Shown: positions 8,311-17,192, counted from the stretch's first letter. The stretch is 64,000 nucleotides of DNA from Sphingomonas desiccabilis (GCF_004135605.1 NZ_SDPT01000002.1:372001-436000); one strand, 5' to 3'. The notes: generated by a model not told the origin, from the sequence alone. Numbers and translations: made by a program.

Positions 8311-9123
8311 TCAGAAGGCGGCGGTCAGGGAGACCACGACCGTGCTCGCCGCGATCGGGCTGCCGTTCTTCGTCTTGGAGAAGCCGGAGCCCAGATAGGC
8401 CGACTCGCGGCGGGTGATGTCGGTGTCGACATAGGCCACCCCCAGCGTCAGTTGGTTCCAGGTGGCGTCCACCCCCAGCAGCCAGTCGAAATATTCGCCG
8501 GTCGGCGACAGGCTGGTGCCGTTCGGGCCGAGCCCCGGGTTCCCGTTGGAATAGCCGATGTGCGCCTTGGCCGTCAGCGGCGTGTCGGGGATGCCGACGG
8601 TCCCGTCGCCGGACAGGTAGAGGTTGTCCTCCCGGTCGCCGTCGGGATGCGCCATGAAGTTGCCGAGCGAAGTCTGCTTGGGTGCGTAGAAGACGCCCGC
8701 CGTCAGGTTCGCGGGCCCGGCGGTGCCGGAAACCTTGCCGTAGAGCTCGACCACGTCGGTCTCGTCCGCGCCGCCGGGATAGGTGTACCAGGTGACCCCG
8801 ACGTCATAGGCCGCGTTGCCGGCCTGTCCTTTGTAGCCTGCGACCAGGTCCAGCTCGATGTTGGCCCCCCCGAAGGTACCCCAGCCCGCGAGGTTGGAGC
8901 CCCAGGTGGCGACGTAGAACCCGCTTTCATGGGCGATGGTGATGCCGCCCTGCAGCGCGACTTCCTTGTCGCTCTGCGAGACACCGCGGAAACGATAGTC
9001 GGATGCGACGCTGGCGCTGCCGCTGACCGTGATCGGCTGGGGAGGGTCGGTGTCCTGCGCCCAGGCAGGCGCCACGCTGCCGACGGCGGCGAAGATCGAA
9101 AGAAGTATCTTGGAGAAGCGCAT
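8311..9123 (-). CDS. TorF-family outer membrane protein
   Basis: 270 aa. The signal peptide is cleaved after PAWAQ (about 23). The mature protein begins with VSGSASVASDYRFRGVSQS, the hallmark of the TIGR02001/TorF family, and ends in a Phe (SLTAAF) as expected for a beta-barrel. Alternating beta-strand patterns and Tyr/Trp girdles run throughout. The family is widespread in Proteobacteria; substrate unknown. The start at 9123 has AAAGGGGG upstream. It is probably monocistronic. Confidence 0.85.
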   Translation of the reverse strand: MRFSKILLSIFAAVGSVAPAWAQDTDPPQPITVSGSASVASDYRFRGVSQSDKEVALQGGITIAHESGFYVATWGSNLAGWGTFGGANIELDLVAGYKGQAGNAAYDVGVTWYTYPGGADETDVVELYGKVSGTAGPANLTAGVFYAPKQTSLGNFMAHPDGDREDNLYLSGDGTVGIPDTPLTAKAHIGYSNGNPGLGPNGTSLSPTGEYFDWLLGVDATWNQLTLGVAYVDTDITRRESAYLGSGFSKTKNGSPIAASTVVVSLTAAF

Positions 9124-9291
9124 CGTGACCCCCTTTGAGGTGATGGTTCTCCTCCTGCTTGCGCCCTGGGGTGTCGTCCGCACCCCCTGTGACGCGACAC
9201 GAAGGTGCCGATCAGCGGGTGCGGACACAATGGTTGTTTCGAAGCGGTGACGTTTTGGAGTGGAATGTTGCGTCGCAGCAACAGCGTCGTG

Positions 9292-9753
9292 TCAGCGCGC
9301 TTCCAGGATCGCGTCGACTTCCACGACGGCACCCAGCGGCAGCACCGGGACGCCGACGGCGCTTCGAGCGTGCTTGCCCGCCTCACCGAACACCGCGACC
9401 ATCAGTTCGGAGGCGCCGTTGGCGACCTTCGGCTGGTCCGTGAAGCTGCCGGCGCTGTTCACGAACACGCCCAGCTTCACCACCCGCGAGACGCGATCGA
9501 GGCCGCCCAGCGCCTTCTCGGCCTGCGCCAGCAGCATCAGGGCGCAGCGCCGCGCCGCTTCGACGCCATAGTCCAGGTCCCGGTCCTCGCCGAGCCGACC
9601 GGTCATCAGGGCGCCGTCCTGGAACGGCAGCTGCCCCGAGATGTGGAGCAGCCCGCCGGTTTCGACCGCGGGGACATAGGCGGCGACCGGCGCGGCCGCT
9701 TCGGGGAGGGTGAGGCCGAGTTCGGCCAGCTTCGCGTGGATGTCGGTTGCCAT
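9292..9753 (-). CDS. RidA family protein
   Basis: 153 aa. It has a YjgF/YER057c/UK114 fold, with LLHISGQLPFQDG at about 35 and an insertion typical of the longer RidA-related group. RidA hydrolyses reactive enamines and imines from PLP enzymes, but the longer subfamily is less well characterised and the catalytic Arg is not clear here. An alternative start at 9765 would add four residues. It lies 32 bp downstream of the HAD gene in the same direction. Confidence 0.85.
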   Translation of the reverse strand: MATDIHAKLAELGLTLPEAAAPVAAYVPAVETGGLLHISGQLPFQDGALMTGRLGEDRDLDYGVEAARRCALMLLAQAEKALGGLDRVSRVVKLGVFVNSAGSFTDQPKVANGASELMVAVFGEAGKHARSAVGVPVLPLGAVVEVDAILEAR

Positions 9754-9785
9754 GGCGCGGGTCATCCCGCGGGGCCGGGCGGCGG

Positions 9786-10412
9786 TCAAGCCTCCGCCGG
9801 CCGCCCCGCGTCGAAGCGTGCCGCGATCCACGTCGCGGCCTCGCGCCAGTCGTCGATCCGGGCGTGCGCTGCCGGGGCAGGCGGAACATGCGGCGCAAGG
9901 TCAGGCTCGGACACCATGTGCAGGCGGTGGACGCCCGGGGCATGCTGCGCGACCGAATCATGGTGCGTCGCCAGGTCGTCGACGAAGACGGTGACCGGGC
10001 CGCCGTGCTCCGCCACCAGCCGCGCCACCGGCTCGCCCTTGGGCCCCTGGTTGCACTCGACGCGGTGGACGATCCCGTGCGTCGAAAGCTGGGCGATCCG
10101 CGACTCCCGGCAATGATCGCGCAGGTTGGTGAGGATCACGATCTCCGCGCGCTGCCCAAGCGCCGCCAGCGCCTCCTCGGCATGCGGCACCAGCGTCTGC
10201 CGGTCCATCTCGGCAGGGAAGAAGCCGTCGATCAGCGACCACATCGTCTCCCGCGTGACGAGCTCCCCGTCGGCGCGGTGGCGCATCGCCCTTTCGAAGC
10301 TCCCTTCCGCCAGTTGCAGGTCGATGTCGTGGTCGGTGTCGAGCCAGTCCCGGAAGTGACGCATCATGTGGAGCAGCACTTCGTCGCAGTCGCAGATCAG
10401 CAGTGGCTTCAT
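9786..10412 (-). CDS. HAD-family hydrolase
   Basis: 208 aa. HAD motif I is CDCDEVLLH at residues 7-15, motif II is VILTNL at about 94, and motif IV is VFVDDLATHHDS at about 142. The fold is that of a small cytosolic phosphatase. No substrate can be inferred. Its ATG overlaps the stop of the upstream DUF3572 gene by 4 bp, so the two are translationally coupled. Confidence 0.85.
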   Translation of the reverse strand: MKPLLICDCDEVLLHMMRHFRDWLDTDHDIDLQLAEGSFERAMRHRADGELVTRETMWSLIDGFFPAEMDRQTLVPHAEEALAALGQRAEIVILTNLRDHCRESRIAQLSTHGIVHRVECNQGPKGEPVARLVAEHGGPVTVFVDDLATHHDSVAQHAPGVHRLHMVSEPDLAPHVPPAPAAHARIDDWREAATWIAARFDAGRPAEA

Positions 10413-10684
10413 GGTCGCTCCAGCACGCGCCTCGCGCGGGTCAGTTCCTCAGGCCCCACCTGCAACGTCTCGGCACAGGCGATCAGGTCGGGTTCGTGGT
10501 TCTCGAGATAGCCGATCACCGCGGCCAGGAAGGCGGGCGTATCGGCCCGCGCCCGCAGGACGTCCGGCGTGATCCCCGTCACGTCCAGGAAGCGGCGTGC
10601 CCGCTCCGAATCGGCCAGCACCCAGCTCAGCGCGCCGAGCGACAGCGTCGCCGCCGCTTCGGCGTTTGTCTCGTGGGGCGCCAT
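10409..10684 (-). CDS. DUF3572 family protein
   Basis: 91 aa, all-helical and soluble, with a conserved N-terminal block (ALSWVLADSERARRFLDVTG). This matches the alphaproteobacterial DUF3572 family, whose function is unknown. It is head-to-head with divK, only 38 bp apart, and overlaps the HAD gene by 4 bp. The conserved neighbourhood of divK suggests a shared promoter region. Confidence 0.8.
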   Translation of the reverse strand: MAPHETNAEAAATLSLGALSWVLADSERARRFLDVTGITPDVLRARADTPAFLAAVIGYLENHEPDLIACAETLQVGPEELTRARRVLERP

Positions 10685-10722
10685 GCCGTAGTACCTCGGG
10701 GATCAACAATCGGGTCTTGGAC

Positions 10723-11127
10723 GTGACAAAAAGGGTACTCGTTGTCGAGGACAACGAACTCAATCTGAAGCTGTTTTGCGACCTGCTGCGGGTCCATGGG
10801 TTCGTGACCGAGCCGGTCCGCGACGGGCGGGAAGCGGTGGCGCGCGCGCGCGCGTTCGCGCCCGACCTGATCATCACCGACATCCAGCTGCCGCACATGA
10901 CGGGCCTGGAACTGATCGGGCGTCTGAAGCTGGATGCGAAGCTCCGGCACATCCCGATCATGGCGGTGACCGCCTATGTGGGGCGTGAGGACGAGGAGCG
11001 GATTCGCGCGGCGGGCGCGAATGCCTATGTCACCAAGCCGATCTCGGTGGTGCGCTTCGTCGGGGAGGTGCGGGCGCTGCTGCCGCGTCAGGCCGACGAA
11101 TCGGCGGACGCGGCGCTGGCCGGCTGA
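10723..11127 (+). CDS. divK: Single-domain response regulator DivK
   Basis: 134 aa from GTG 10723, starting TKRVLVVEDNELNLKLF, nearly matching the known DivK N-terminus. The receiver domain has the acidic pair ED at about 10-11, phospho-acceptor Asp in LIITDIQLP at about 54 and Lys in TKPISVV at about 106; there is no output domain. DivK transmits cell-cycle phosphorylation signals (DivJ/PleC to DivL-CckA-CtrA) in alphaproteobacteria. A TTG at 10717 is an alternative start. Confidence 0.9.
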   Translation: MTKRVLVVEDNELNLKLFCDLLRVHGFVTEPVRDGREAVARARAFAPDLIITDIQLPHMTGLELIGRLKLDAKLRHIPIMAVTAYVGREDEERIRAAGANAYVTKPISVVRFVGEVRALLPRQADESADAALAG

Positions 11128-11129
11128 GA

Positions 11130-11151
11130 CCGCTCCGCTGGCGCGGAGCGG
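11130..11151. terminator. GC-rich hairpin between convergent divK and rpmG
   Basis: Arms 11130-11138 and 11143-11151 form a 9-bp perfect stem with a TGGC loop. It lies in the 31-bp gap between two convergent stops, so it probably serves both. No T-run follows on either strand. Confidence 0.5.
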
Positions 11152-11158
11152 CAACCGA

Positions 11159-11326
11159 TTACTTGATCTTGGCTTCCTTGAACTCGACGTGCTTGCGCAC
11201 GATCGGGTCGTACTTGCGGAAGCTGAACTTCTCGGTCTGGGTGCGCGGGTTCTTCTTGGTGACATAGAAGAAGCCGGTATCGGCCGTGCTGACGAGCTTG
11301 ATCTTGACGGTGGTCGGCTTTGCCAT
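11159..11326 (-). CDS. rpmG: 50S ribosomal protein L33
   Basis: 55 aa, reading [20 protein letters not shown] then YVTKKNPR and ending EFKEAKIK. This is the standard L33 sequence and length. It lacks the two CxxC pairs of the zinc-binding paralogue, so it is the zinc-independent type. It converges on divK and has a stand-alone leader upstream. Confidence 0.95.
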   Translation of the reverse strand: MAKPTTVKIKLVSTADTGFFYVTKKNPRTQTEKFSFRKYDPIVRKHVEFKEAKIK

Positions 11327-11543
11327 GACCCTGAAATCCTTCGGTTCGCGGTACCGGACAGCGTTGAAAAAACGAAAAGCGGCGCGCGCAAACCGCGGCC
11401 GCCCACAGGCTGGGCCGCATGCGTCACCTGCCCGCCGATGTCAAGGCAAACACGCGGCTTGCCTGCTCCACCCTTGCTGTTTCATCGTTCTTTCACGCGA
11501 GGATGGCACCATCCCGCGGCAAGCCAAGGAGAGGGCCCAAGCG

Positions 11544-11855
11544 ATGATCGAGGCAGTTGTAGGCGCCCCCGTCGAGTTCGAAAGCGGTCTGGCCGCGTTG
11601 CGCCGCGCCAGCGGCCGCGCGCCGGTCGGACCTCTGGCGGCAGAGGTCGAGGGCATCCGCCGTCTCGCTGCCGCGCAGGGGCTCGTCGCGGCGGCGCCGG
11701 TGATCCGGGCGATCGACTCGGCGCTGGCGCGCGGCGAGCGCGGTGCGTTGCTGCAGGGGCTCGTGGTCATTCTCGAGGATGCACTGGCGCAGCGGGAGCA
11801 GGGCGACTCGAGCTCGGTCTACGCCGCCGCCTGTTCGGTGCGTCTCGCCGGCTGA
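11544..11855 (+). CDS. Small hypothetical protein
   Basis: 103 aa from ATG 11544; AAGGAGAG lies slightly far upstream. It is Ala/Arg-rich, predicted helical and soluble, with no signal peptide or known motif. It ends 14 bp before the GDT1-like gene and in the same direction, so the two may be cotranscribed. Its coding status rests on codon bias and spacing only. Confidence 0.55.
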   Translation: MIEAVVGAPVEFESGLAALRRASGRAPVGPLAAEVEGIRRLAAAQGLVAAAPVIRAIDSALARGERGALLQGLVVILEDALAQREQGDSSSVYAAACSVRLAG

Positions 11856-11869
11856 GGGCCGGGCTGCGG

Positions 11870-12439
11870 ATGGAGACACTGGTCCCCGCCTTTGTCGCGG
11901 TGCTGCTCGCGCAGGTCTTCGATCCGCCCGCACGCCTTGCTGCCGTGCTCGCGGACCGCTTCGGAAGAGGGGCGGGCGTGACGGCCGGACTGGTCCTGGC
12001 CCATGCGGCAGGGTTCCTCGCGGCGGCGGCCGGAGGTGCGCTGATCGCGCCGGGAATGAGCCCCAACGCGCAGGCGTTGCTCCTCGCCCTCGCCCTGATG
12101 TTCGCAGGTGCGGGCGGTCTGGCCCGGACGAAGCTCGCCGATCGGCTGACGAACTGGCGCATCGGGAGTTTCGCAACCGCATTCCTGGGGATCTTCATCC
12201 TCGCGTTCGGGGACCGCAGTCAGTTTCTGGCCCTTGCCCTTGCCGCCTGGAGCGGGAGCCCCCTGCTGGCCGCGATCGGGAGCACGATCGCGGCGGTCGC
12301 GGTGGGCGCCATCGCGGCGACTGTCGGAGAGCGCGCCTGGTGTCGCTGGCCGGGGCGGCGAGCCGCCGGCCTGGGCGTATCGGGGCTGCTGGTGGTGGTC
12401 GGCGCGGTGCTCGCCGTGCGGGCATTGCGCCTCGGCTAG
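11870..12439 (+). CDS. TMEM165/GDT1-like membrane protein with degenerate motifs
   Basis: 189 aa with six predicted spans in two halves, the GDT1/UPF0016 layout. Functional members, which move Mn2+ or Ca2+ in exchange for protons, carry E-x-G-D-K/R-T/S twice. Here the first copy reads AQVFDPPAR (14-22), keeping only the Asp. The second reads AFGDRSQ (112-118), keeping GDRS but lacking the Glu. Family membership is clear; cation transport is doubtful. dps follows 84 bp downstream. Confidence 0.75.
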   Translation: METLVPAFVAVLLAQVFDPPARLAAVLADRFGRGAGVTAGLVLAHAAGFLAAAAGGALIAPGMSPNAQALLLALALMFAGAGGLARTKLADRLTNWRIGSFATAFLGIFILAFGDRSQFLALALAAWSGSPLLAAIGSTIAAVAVGAIAATVGERAWCRWPGRRAAGLGVSGLLVVVGAVLAVRALRLG

Positions 12440-12523
12440 AGAAGCTCTTTCGCCTTTGCCCTTGAACGGGAGCGATTCAGGGCAAAGTTCGTTGCCGTAG
12501 CGAATCATCACCTGGAGGACTCC

Positions 12524-13021
12524 ATGGCCGACACGAACCCGGCGCTCGACACGCCCACAGACCTGAACAGCAACAAGGTCCGCTCCGTCGCGGACGCGCT
12601 GAACGGTACGCTCGCCGACTGTTTCGCGCTGTATCTGAAGACCAAGAACTTCCACTGGCACGTCTCGGGTCCGCACTTTCGCGACTATCACCTGATGCTC
12701 GACGAGCAGGCCACGCAAATCCTCGCCATCACCGACATCATCGCAGAGCGGGTGCGCAAGACGGGCGGCACCACCCTGCGCTCGATCGGCGACATCGCGC
12801 GTCGCCAGCAACTGACCGACGACGACCGCGACTTCGTGGCGCCGGGCGAGATGCTGACGATTCTGCGCGACGACAATCTCAAGCTGGTCGAATCGATGCG
12901 TGCCGCGCGCGAAGCGGCGGAAGCCGCAGGCGACACCGCCACCAGCAGCCTGGCCGACGAGTGGATCGACCAGGCCGAGGAGCGGGCCTGGTTCCTGTTC
13001 GAGGCCGGCCGCAGGAGCTGA
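12524..13021 (+). CDS. dps: Dps ferritin-like protein
   Basis: 165 aa. The intersubunit ferroxidase motif is visible: KNFHWHVSGPHFRDYHLMLDE (about 44-64), containing the His, Asp and Glu ligands. Dps dodecamers store iron using peroxide and shield DNA during starvation and oxidative stress. GGAGG precedes the ATG. It is followed by two small stress-type genes in the same direction. Confidence 0.95.
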   Translation: MADTNPALDTPTDLNSNKVRSVADALNGTLADCFALYLKTKNFHWHVSGPHFRDYHLMLDEQATQILAITDIIAERVRKTGGTTLRSIGDIARRQQLTDDDRDFVAPGEMLTILRDDNLKLVESMRAAREAAEAAGDTATSSLADEWIDQAEERAWFLFEAGRRS

Positions 13022-13094
13022 CCCGTCGGGGGGTGGCCGACGGAACGATCGGCTGCCCCGCTCGGTTGACGCACGGGGCTAGTGGAGAACTGTC

Positions 13095-13280
13095 ATGCTG
13101 CGTTGGGCCATCATCTTTCTGATCGCGGGACTGGTGCTCGGGGTGCTGGGCTTCGGTGGGATCGGCGGCGCGTTCGTCGACATCGCCAAGATCCTGTTCT
13201 TCATCGCCGTCGCGATCTTCGTGGTGCTGCTCGTGCTGGGCCTGCTCGCAGGGCGCGGCATCAAGAAAGCGATAGACTAG
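13095..13280 (+). CDS. DUF1328 small membrane protein
   Basis: 61 aa with two hydrophobic segments (about 3-22 and 28-52) separated by [12 protein letters not shown], the conserved core of DUF1328/UPF0391. These small inner membrane proteins are often stress-linked; no biochemical role is known. GGAG lies before the ATG. Confidence 0.85.
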   Translation: MLRWAIIFLIAGLVLGVLGFGGIGGAFVDIAKILFFIAVAIFVVLLVLGLLAGRGIKKAID

Positions 13281-13331
13281 CCTTCCGGCCCGATTATCCT
13301 CCCGTCGGCTGGGCTGGCGGGGGGAGTCGTT

Positions 13332-13835
13332 GTGGCGCTGACGGGCATTGTTGCGGGGCTGCTGCTGGCATTCGCCGGCGAGTCGCAGACGCGAACCTCG
13401 ACCCCTGGCGCGCCGCCGCCGCAGGCGCGGATCGCGGACCTCTCCTGGCTGACCGGCCAATGGCATGGCGAGGGCTATGGGGGGCCGGCGACCGAGGTCT
13501 ACTCGGCGCCGCAGGCCGGCGGCATCGCCGGCCACTTCCTGCAGGAAGACGGCAAGGGCGCCGTGCTGTTCTATGAGCTGCTGCAGATCGTTCCGCGTGG
13601 ACAATCGCTGGTCTATCGACTCCGCCACTTCAACGCGGATCTGACCGGGTGGGAAGACGCGAAGGGCGGCAAGGCGGTGGAGTTCCCGCTGATCGCCGTG
13701 GAAGGCAACCGCTTCTTCTTCGACGGGCTGACGTTGGTCCGCGAGGGGCCGGATGCACTCACCGTCTGGGTGCGCATCGCCGAGGAAGGCGCATCGGCGC
13801 GCGAGGTGCCGTTCCGCTATCGGCGGGTCCGCTGA
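13332..13835 (+). CDS. DUF6265 family secreted protein
   Basis: 167 aa from GTG 13332 with GGGGGGAG upstream. A signal peptide (about 1-20) is followed by a low-complexity Pro/Thr segment and a lipocalin-like beta-rich domain starting DLSWLTGQWHGEGYGG, typical of DUF6265. It is probably periplasmic. Function unknown. It ends 41 bp before the DNA ligase gene. Confidence 0.75.
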   Translation: MALTGIVAGLLLAFAGESQTRTSTPGAPPPQARIADLSWLTGQWHGEGYGGPATEVYSAPQAGGIAGHFLQEDGKGAVLFYELLQIVPRGQSLVYRLRHFNADLTGWEDAKGGKAVEFPLIAVEGNRFFFDGLTLVREGPDALTVWVRIAEEGASAREVPFRYRRVR

Positions 13836-13876
13836 GGCCCACGCAACCAAGCGTGCCGCCGACGGGTTGATCGGGC

Positions 13877-15493
13877 ATGCGTGCGTTCGCCGACCTGCTC
13901 GACCGGTTGATCTATACCCGGTCGCGCAATGCCAAGCTCCGCCTGATCGGCGATTACCTGCGGACCACGCCGGACCCGGACCGGGGCTGGGCGATTGCGG
14001 CGCTTACCGGCGATCTCGACCTCCCGGCAGTGAAGCCCGCGATCATCCGTCAGATGATCGAGGCGCGGGTGGACCCGGTGCTGTTCGGGATGAGCCGCGA
14101 CTTCGTCGGCGACACGGCCGAAACGGTCGCGCTGCTGTGGCCGGAGCCGCCGGCCGGCTCTCCTGCGGCGCGCGAGGCGGAGCCGCTATCGCTGGCGCAG
14201 GTGGTGGACACGCTTGCCGCCCTGTCGCGAAGCGACGCGCCTGCCGTCCTGGCCGCCATGCTCGACCAGCTCGATTCGGACGAGCGCTTCGCGTTGCTCA
14301 AGCTTGCGACCGGCGGGCTCCGTGCCGGCGTTTCGGCGCGGCTCGCGAAGACGGCGCTCGCGCAAGCCTTCGGCCTCGACGTCGAGGCGGTGGAAGAGGT
14401 CTGGCATGGCCTGGTCCCGCCTTATGCGCCGCTGTTCGCCTGGGCCGAGGGGCAGGCGCCGCAGCCCGACAGCGCCAATCTGCCCGTGTTCCGCCCGTTC
14501 ATGCTCGCCCATCCACTGGAGGACGGCCGCGTCGACCTCGCCGAATATGCCGCGGAATGGAAGTGGGACGGGATCCGCGTGCAACTGGTGCACGCCGGCG
14601 GCGAGACCCGGCTCTACAGTCGGGCCGGGGACGACATCACCGCCAGCTTCCCGGAGGTCGCGGCCGCCTATGCGAGCCCGGGGGTGCTCGACGGCGAACT
14701 GCTGGTGAAGGGCGAGGCGCAGGGCCATGCCCTGGGCGAGGCCGAGGGGGCGGCCAGCTTCAACGCGCTCCAGCAGCGACTGGGGCGCAAGACGGTGTCG
14801 AAGCGGATGCTGGTCGACTATCCCGCCTTCGTCCGCCTCTACGACATCCTGTTCGACGGCTCCCGCGACCTGCGCGCGCTTCCCTGGAGCGAGCGGCGCG
14901 CCGCCTTGGAGCAGTTCGCCAAGGGCCTGGACCCGGAGCGGTTCGACGTCTCCCGGCTGATCGAAGCGCCGGATTTCTCGGCATTGGAGGCGATCCGCGA
15001 GGGCGCGCGCGACGCCGCGATCGAAGGCGTGATGCTCAAGCGGCGCGACAGCCCCTATGTTGCCGGGCGCCGGGTGGGCCTCTGGTACAAATGGAAGCGC
15101 GATCCCCTGACTGCGGACTGCGTGATGATGTATGCCCAGCGCGGCAACGGGAAGAGGTCGTCCTTCTACTCGGACTACACCTTTGGCTGCTGGACCGGCG
15201 ACCCCGCCGAGGGCGGCGAACTGTTGCCGGTCGGCAAGGCCTACTCGGGATTCACCGACGAGGAACTGAAGTGGCTCGATCGGTTCGTGCGCACCAACAC
15301 CGTCCAGCGCTTCGGCCCCGTCCGCGAGGTCGAGAAGACGCTGGTGCTGGAGGTGGCGTTCGATTCGATCCACGCGTCGCGCCGCCACAAGTCCGGCCTG
15401 GCGATGCGCTTTCCCCGCATCGCCCGCATCCGGCGCGACAAGCCGGCCGCCGAAGCGGACCGGATCGAGACGCTGCTCGGAATGGCGACCTAG
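13877..15493 (+). CDS. ATP-dependent DNA ligase of the Lhr/PdeM-associated type
   Basis: 538 aa. The N-terminal helical DNA-binding domain (about 1-200) precedes the adenylation domain, with motif I EWKWDGIR and catalytic Lys229; motif V reads EGVMLKRRDSPY, and an OB domain follows. It matches the 'cisplatin damage response' ATP-dependent ligase family, which normally clusters with a DEXH helicase, a metallo-beta-lactamase-fold exonuclease and the PdeM phosphoesterase. All three partners are in this window, but 8-12 kb away. The role in damage repair is inferred from the family. Confidence 0.92.
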   Translation: MRAFADLLDRLIYTRSRNAKLRLIGDYLRTTPDPDRGWAIAALTGDLDLPAVKPAIIRQMIEARVDPVLFGMSRDFVGDTAETVALLWPEPPAGSPAAREAEPLSLAQVVDTLAALSRSDAPAVLAAMLDQLDSDERFALLKLATGGLRAGVSARLAKTALAQAFGLDVEAVEEVWHGLVPPYAPLFAWAEGQAPQPDSANLPVFRPFMLAHPLEDGRVDLAEYAAEWKWDGIRVQLVHAGGETRLYSRAGDDITASFPEVAAAYASPGVLDGELLVKGEAQGHALGEAEGAASFNALQQRLGRKTVSKRMLVDYPAFVRLYDILFDGSRDLRALPWSERRAALEQFAKGLDPERFDVSRLIEAPDFSALEAIREGARDAAIEGVMLKRRDSPYVAGRRVGLWYKWKRDPLTADCVMMYAQRGNGKRSSFYSDYTFGCWTGDPAEGGELLPVGKAYSGFTDEELKWLDRFVRTNTVQRFGPVREVEKTLVLEVAFDSIHASRRHKSGLAMRFPRIARIRRDKPAAEADRIETLLGMAT

Positions 15494-15503
15494 GGAGGCC
15501 CGG

Positions 15504-16355
15504 CTAAGGCGTCGGTTCGAGCGCGATCTCGAACAAGGTCGGCCAGAGCTTGCCGGTCACGAACAGCCGGCGCTTCACCGGGTCCCAGGCGATGCCGTTC
15601 GGAACCGCCTCCGGATCGGTTGCGGCGACCTCTGTCGCCAGGGCGGACAGGTCCACCAGACCGGTCACCGCACCACTCGCCGGGTTGATACGAACCAGAT
15701 AGTCGCGATGCCACACATTGGCGAAGATGGCGCCGTCGACCACCTCGAGCTCGTTGAGGTTACGCAAGGGGCGACCGTTCGCCGTGACGGTCAGCTCGCG
15801 CCGGACCGCAAAACTCTTCGGGTCCCGGAAGCGCAGCGTCGGCGAGCCGTCCGACTGGATCAGCGCGCTTCCGTCGCTCGCCAGCCCCCAGCCTTCACCC
15901 GTGTAGCGAAAACTGCCGGTGCGCTTGAGGGTCTTCGCGTCCCAGCGATGGGCAAGGCCCGTGGTCCAGGTGAGGCTGACGAGGCTATCTTCCCACAGCG
16001 CCAGCCCTTCGCCGAACTGGTCCGCGGGCAGCACCGCACGGGCGAGGACCCGGCCATCTTCCAGCCGTACGCGACGGATTTCCGAGCGGCCTTCCAGGCC
16101 GATGCTCTCGTACAGGGCGCCATCGTGCCACAGCAGGCCTTCGGTGAAGGCGCTGGGATCATGCGGATAGCGCGCGACGATTCGCGCCGTGATCGGATAA
16201 ACGGGTGCTGGGGAGGGCGCAGCCGCCGGCGGGGCGACCTGCCCGGTCGCGGCAACGGGGGCAGGGGCGCCCGAAACCAGCGTCGCCGCGATGGCAAGGA
16301 CCATCGCGGCGACACGGTTGGGGAACCGCCTGGCCGACGTGCGGCCGGACGGCAT
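15504..16355 (-). CDS. Glutaminyl-peptide cyclotransferase
   Basis: 283 aa. A signal peptide (about 15-37) and Pro/Ala linker precede a five-bladed propeller of the plant/bacterial QC family, with FTEGLLWHDGALYESIGLEGRS at about 70-91 and LNELEVVDGAIFANVW at about 200. It forms N-terminal pyroglutamate on exported proteins and is probably periplasmic. It converges on the ligase gene with a 10-bp gap, and follows the csp gene by only 6 bp in the same direction. Confidence 0.9.
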   Translation of the reverse strand: MPSGRTSARRFPNRVAAMVLAIAATLVSGAPAPVAATGQVAPPAAAPSPAPVYPITARIVARYPHDPSAFTEGLLWHDGALYESIGLEGRSEIRRVRLEDGRVLARAVLPADQFGEGLALWEDSLVSLTWTTGLAHRWDAKTLKRTGSFRYTGEGWGLASDGSALIQSDGSPTLRFRDPKSFAVRRELTVTANGRPLRNLNELEVVDGAIFANVWHRDYLVRINPASGAVTGLVDLSALATEVAATDPEAVPNGIAWDPVKRRLFVTGKLWPTLFEIALEPTP

Positions 16356-16361
16356 CCGAGA

Positions 16362-17192
16362 TCAGCCCTTGGGCTGGAGGTTCACCGCGGCATACTTGCC
16401 GCGCCGATCCACCTCGAGCTCGAACTCGAGCTTGTCGCCCTCGTTCAGCGTGGGCATGCCCGCGCGCTCGACGGCCGAGATGTGCACGAACGCGTCCGGC
16501 TGCCCGTCGTCGCGCTGAATGAAGCCGAAGCCCTTCATCGCGTTGAAGAACTTGACCGTCCCCGACGCACGCTCGCCGGTCAGCTGACGCTGCGGACCGC
16601 CCATGCCGCCGCCGCGCGGGCCGGCATCACGGTCGCGCGGTGCCGCGCTGCCGCCTTCGGTGACCGGCATCGGCTCGCCGTCGATCTTCAGCTCGGTGGC
16701 CGAGATACGACCGCCGCGATCGACCAGGGTGAAGCCGAGCGGCTGACCCTCGGCAAGGCCGGTCAGGCCTGCCTGCTCGACTGCGGAGATGTGCACGAAC
16801 ACGTCCTCGCCGCCATCGTCACGGACGATGAAGCCGAAGCCCTTCTGTCCGTTGAAGAACTTCACGACGCCCGTGGCTTCGCCGACGACCTGCGGGGGCA
16901 TGCCGCGGCCACCGCCGCCGCCGCCACCACGGAAGCCGCCGCCGCCGCCGCCGAAGCCGCCGCCACCGCCGAAGCGATCGCCGCCGCCGCCGCCGTAGCC
17001 GCCACCGCCGAAGCGATCGCCGCCGCCACCGTAGCCGCCGCCACCGCCGAAGCGATCACCGCCGCCGCCGTAGCCGCCGCCACCGCCGAAACCGCGATCG
17101 CTGTAGCCGCCGTAGCTCTCGTCACCAAAACTGTCGCGCTTGTCCTTGCCGCGCCCGCCGCGATCTCCGCGGCGCCCTCGATCGAAACTCAT
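16362..17192 (-). CDS. Two-domain cold-shock protein with glycine-rich N-terminus
   Basis: 276 aa. A basic start (RGRRGDRGGRGKDKR) leads into a Gly-rich region (about 33-97) built from repeated GGGGYGGGGDRF units. Two cold-shock domains follow: about 103-172 (VKFFNGQKGFGFI) and 205-274 (VKFFNAMKGFGFI), each with both RNP motifs and VFVHIS/AFVHIS. It should bind single-stranded RNA/DNA, with the Gly/Arg tail adding low-affinity or condensate-like contacts (inference). A long leader (17193-17330) may carry cold-responsive control. Confidence 0.93.
   Translation of the reverse strand: MSFDRGRRGDRGGRGKDKRDSFGDESYGGYSDRGFGGGGGYGGGGDRFGGGGGYGGGGDRFGGGGYGGGGGDRFGGGGGFGGGGGGFRGGGGGGGRGMPPQVVGEATGVVKFFNGQKGFGFIVRDDGGEDVFVHISAVEQAGLTGLAEGQPLGFTLVDRGGRISATELKIDGEPMPVTEGGSAAPRDRDAGPRGGGMGGPQRQLTGERASGTVKFFNAMKGFGFIQRDDGQPDAFVHISAVERAGMPTLNEGDKLEFELEVDRRGKYAAVNLQPKG
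16902..17096. repeat. Tandem glycine-codon repeats inside the cold-shock gene
   Basis: Imperfect tandem units of about 30-45 bp encode GGGGYGGGGDRF and variants, repeated about four times. This kind of repeat can change length by slippage, altering the Gly-rich tail without disturbing the cold-shock domains. Confidence 0.8.

Noticed and set aside
14186..15388. 400-codon leftward frame opposite the DNA ligase
   Set aside because: Antisense shadow of a gene with all ligase motifs.
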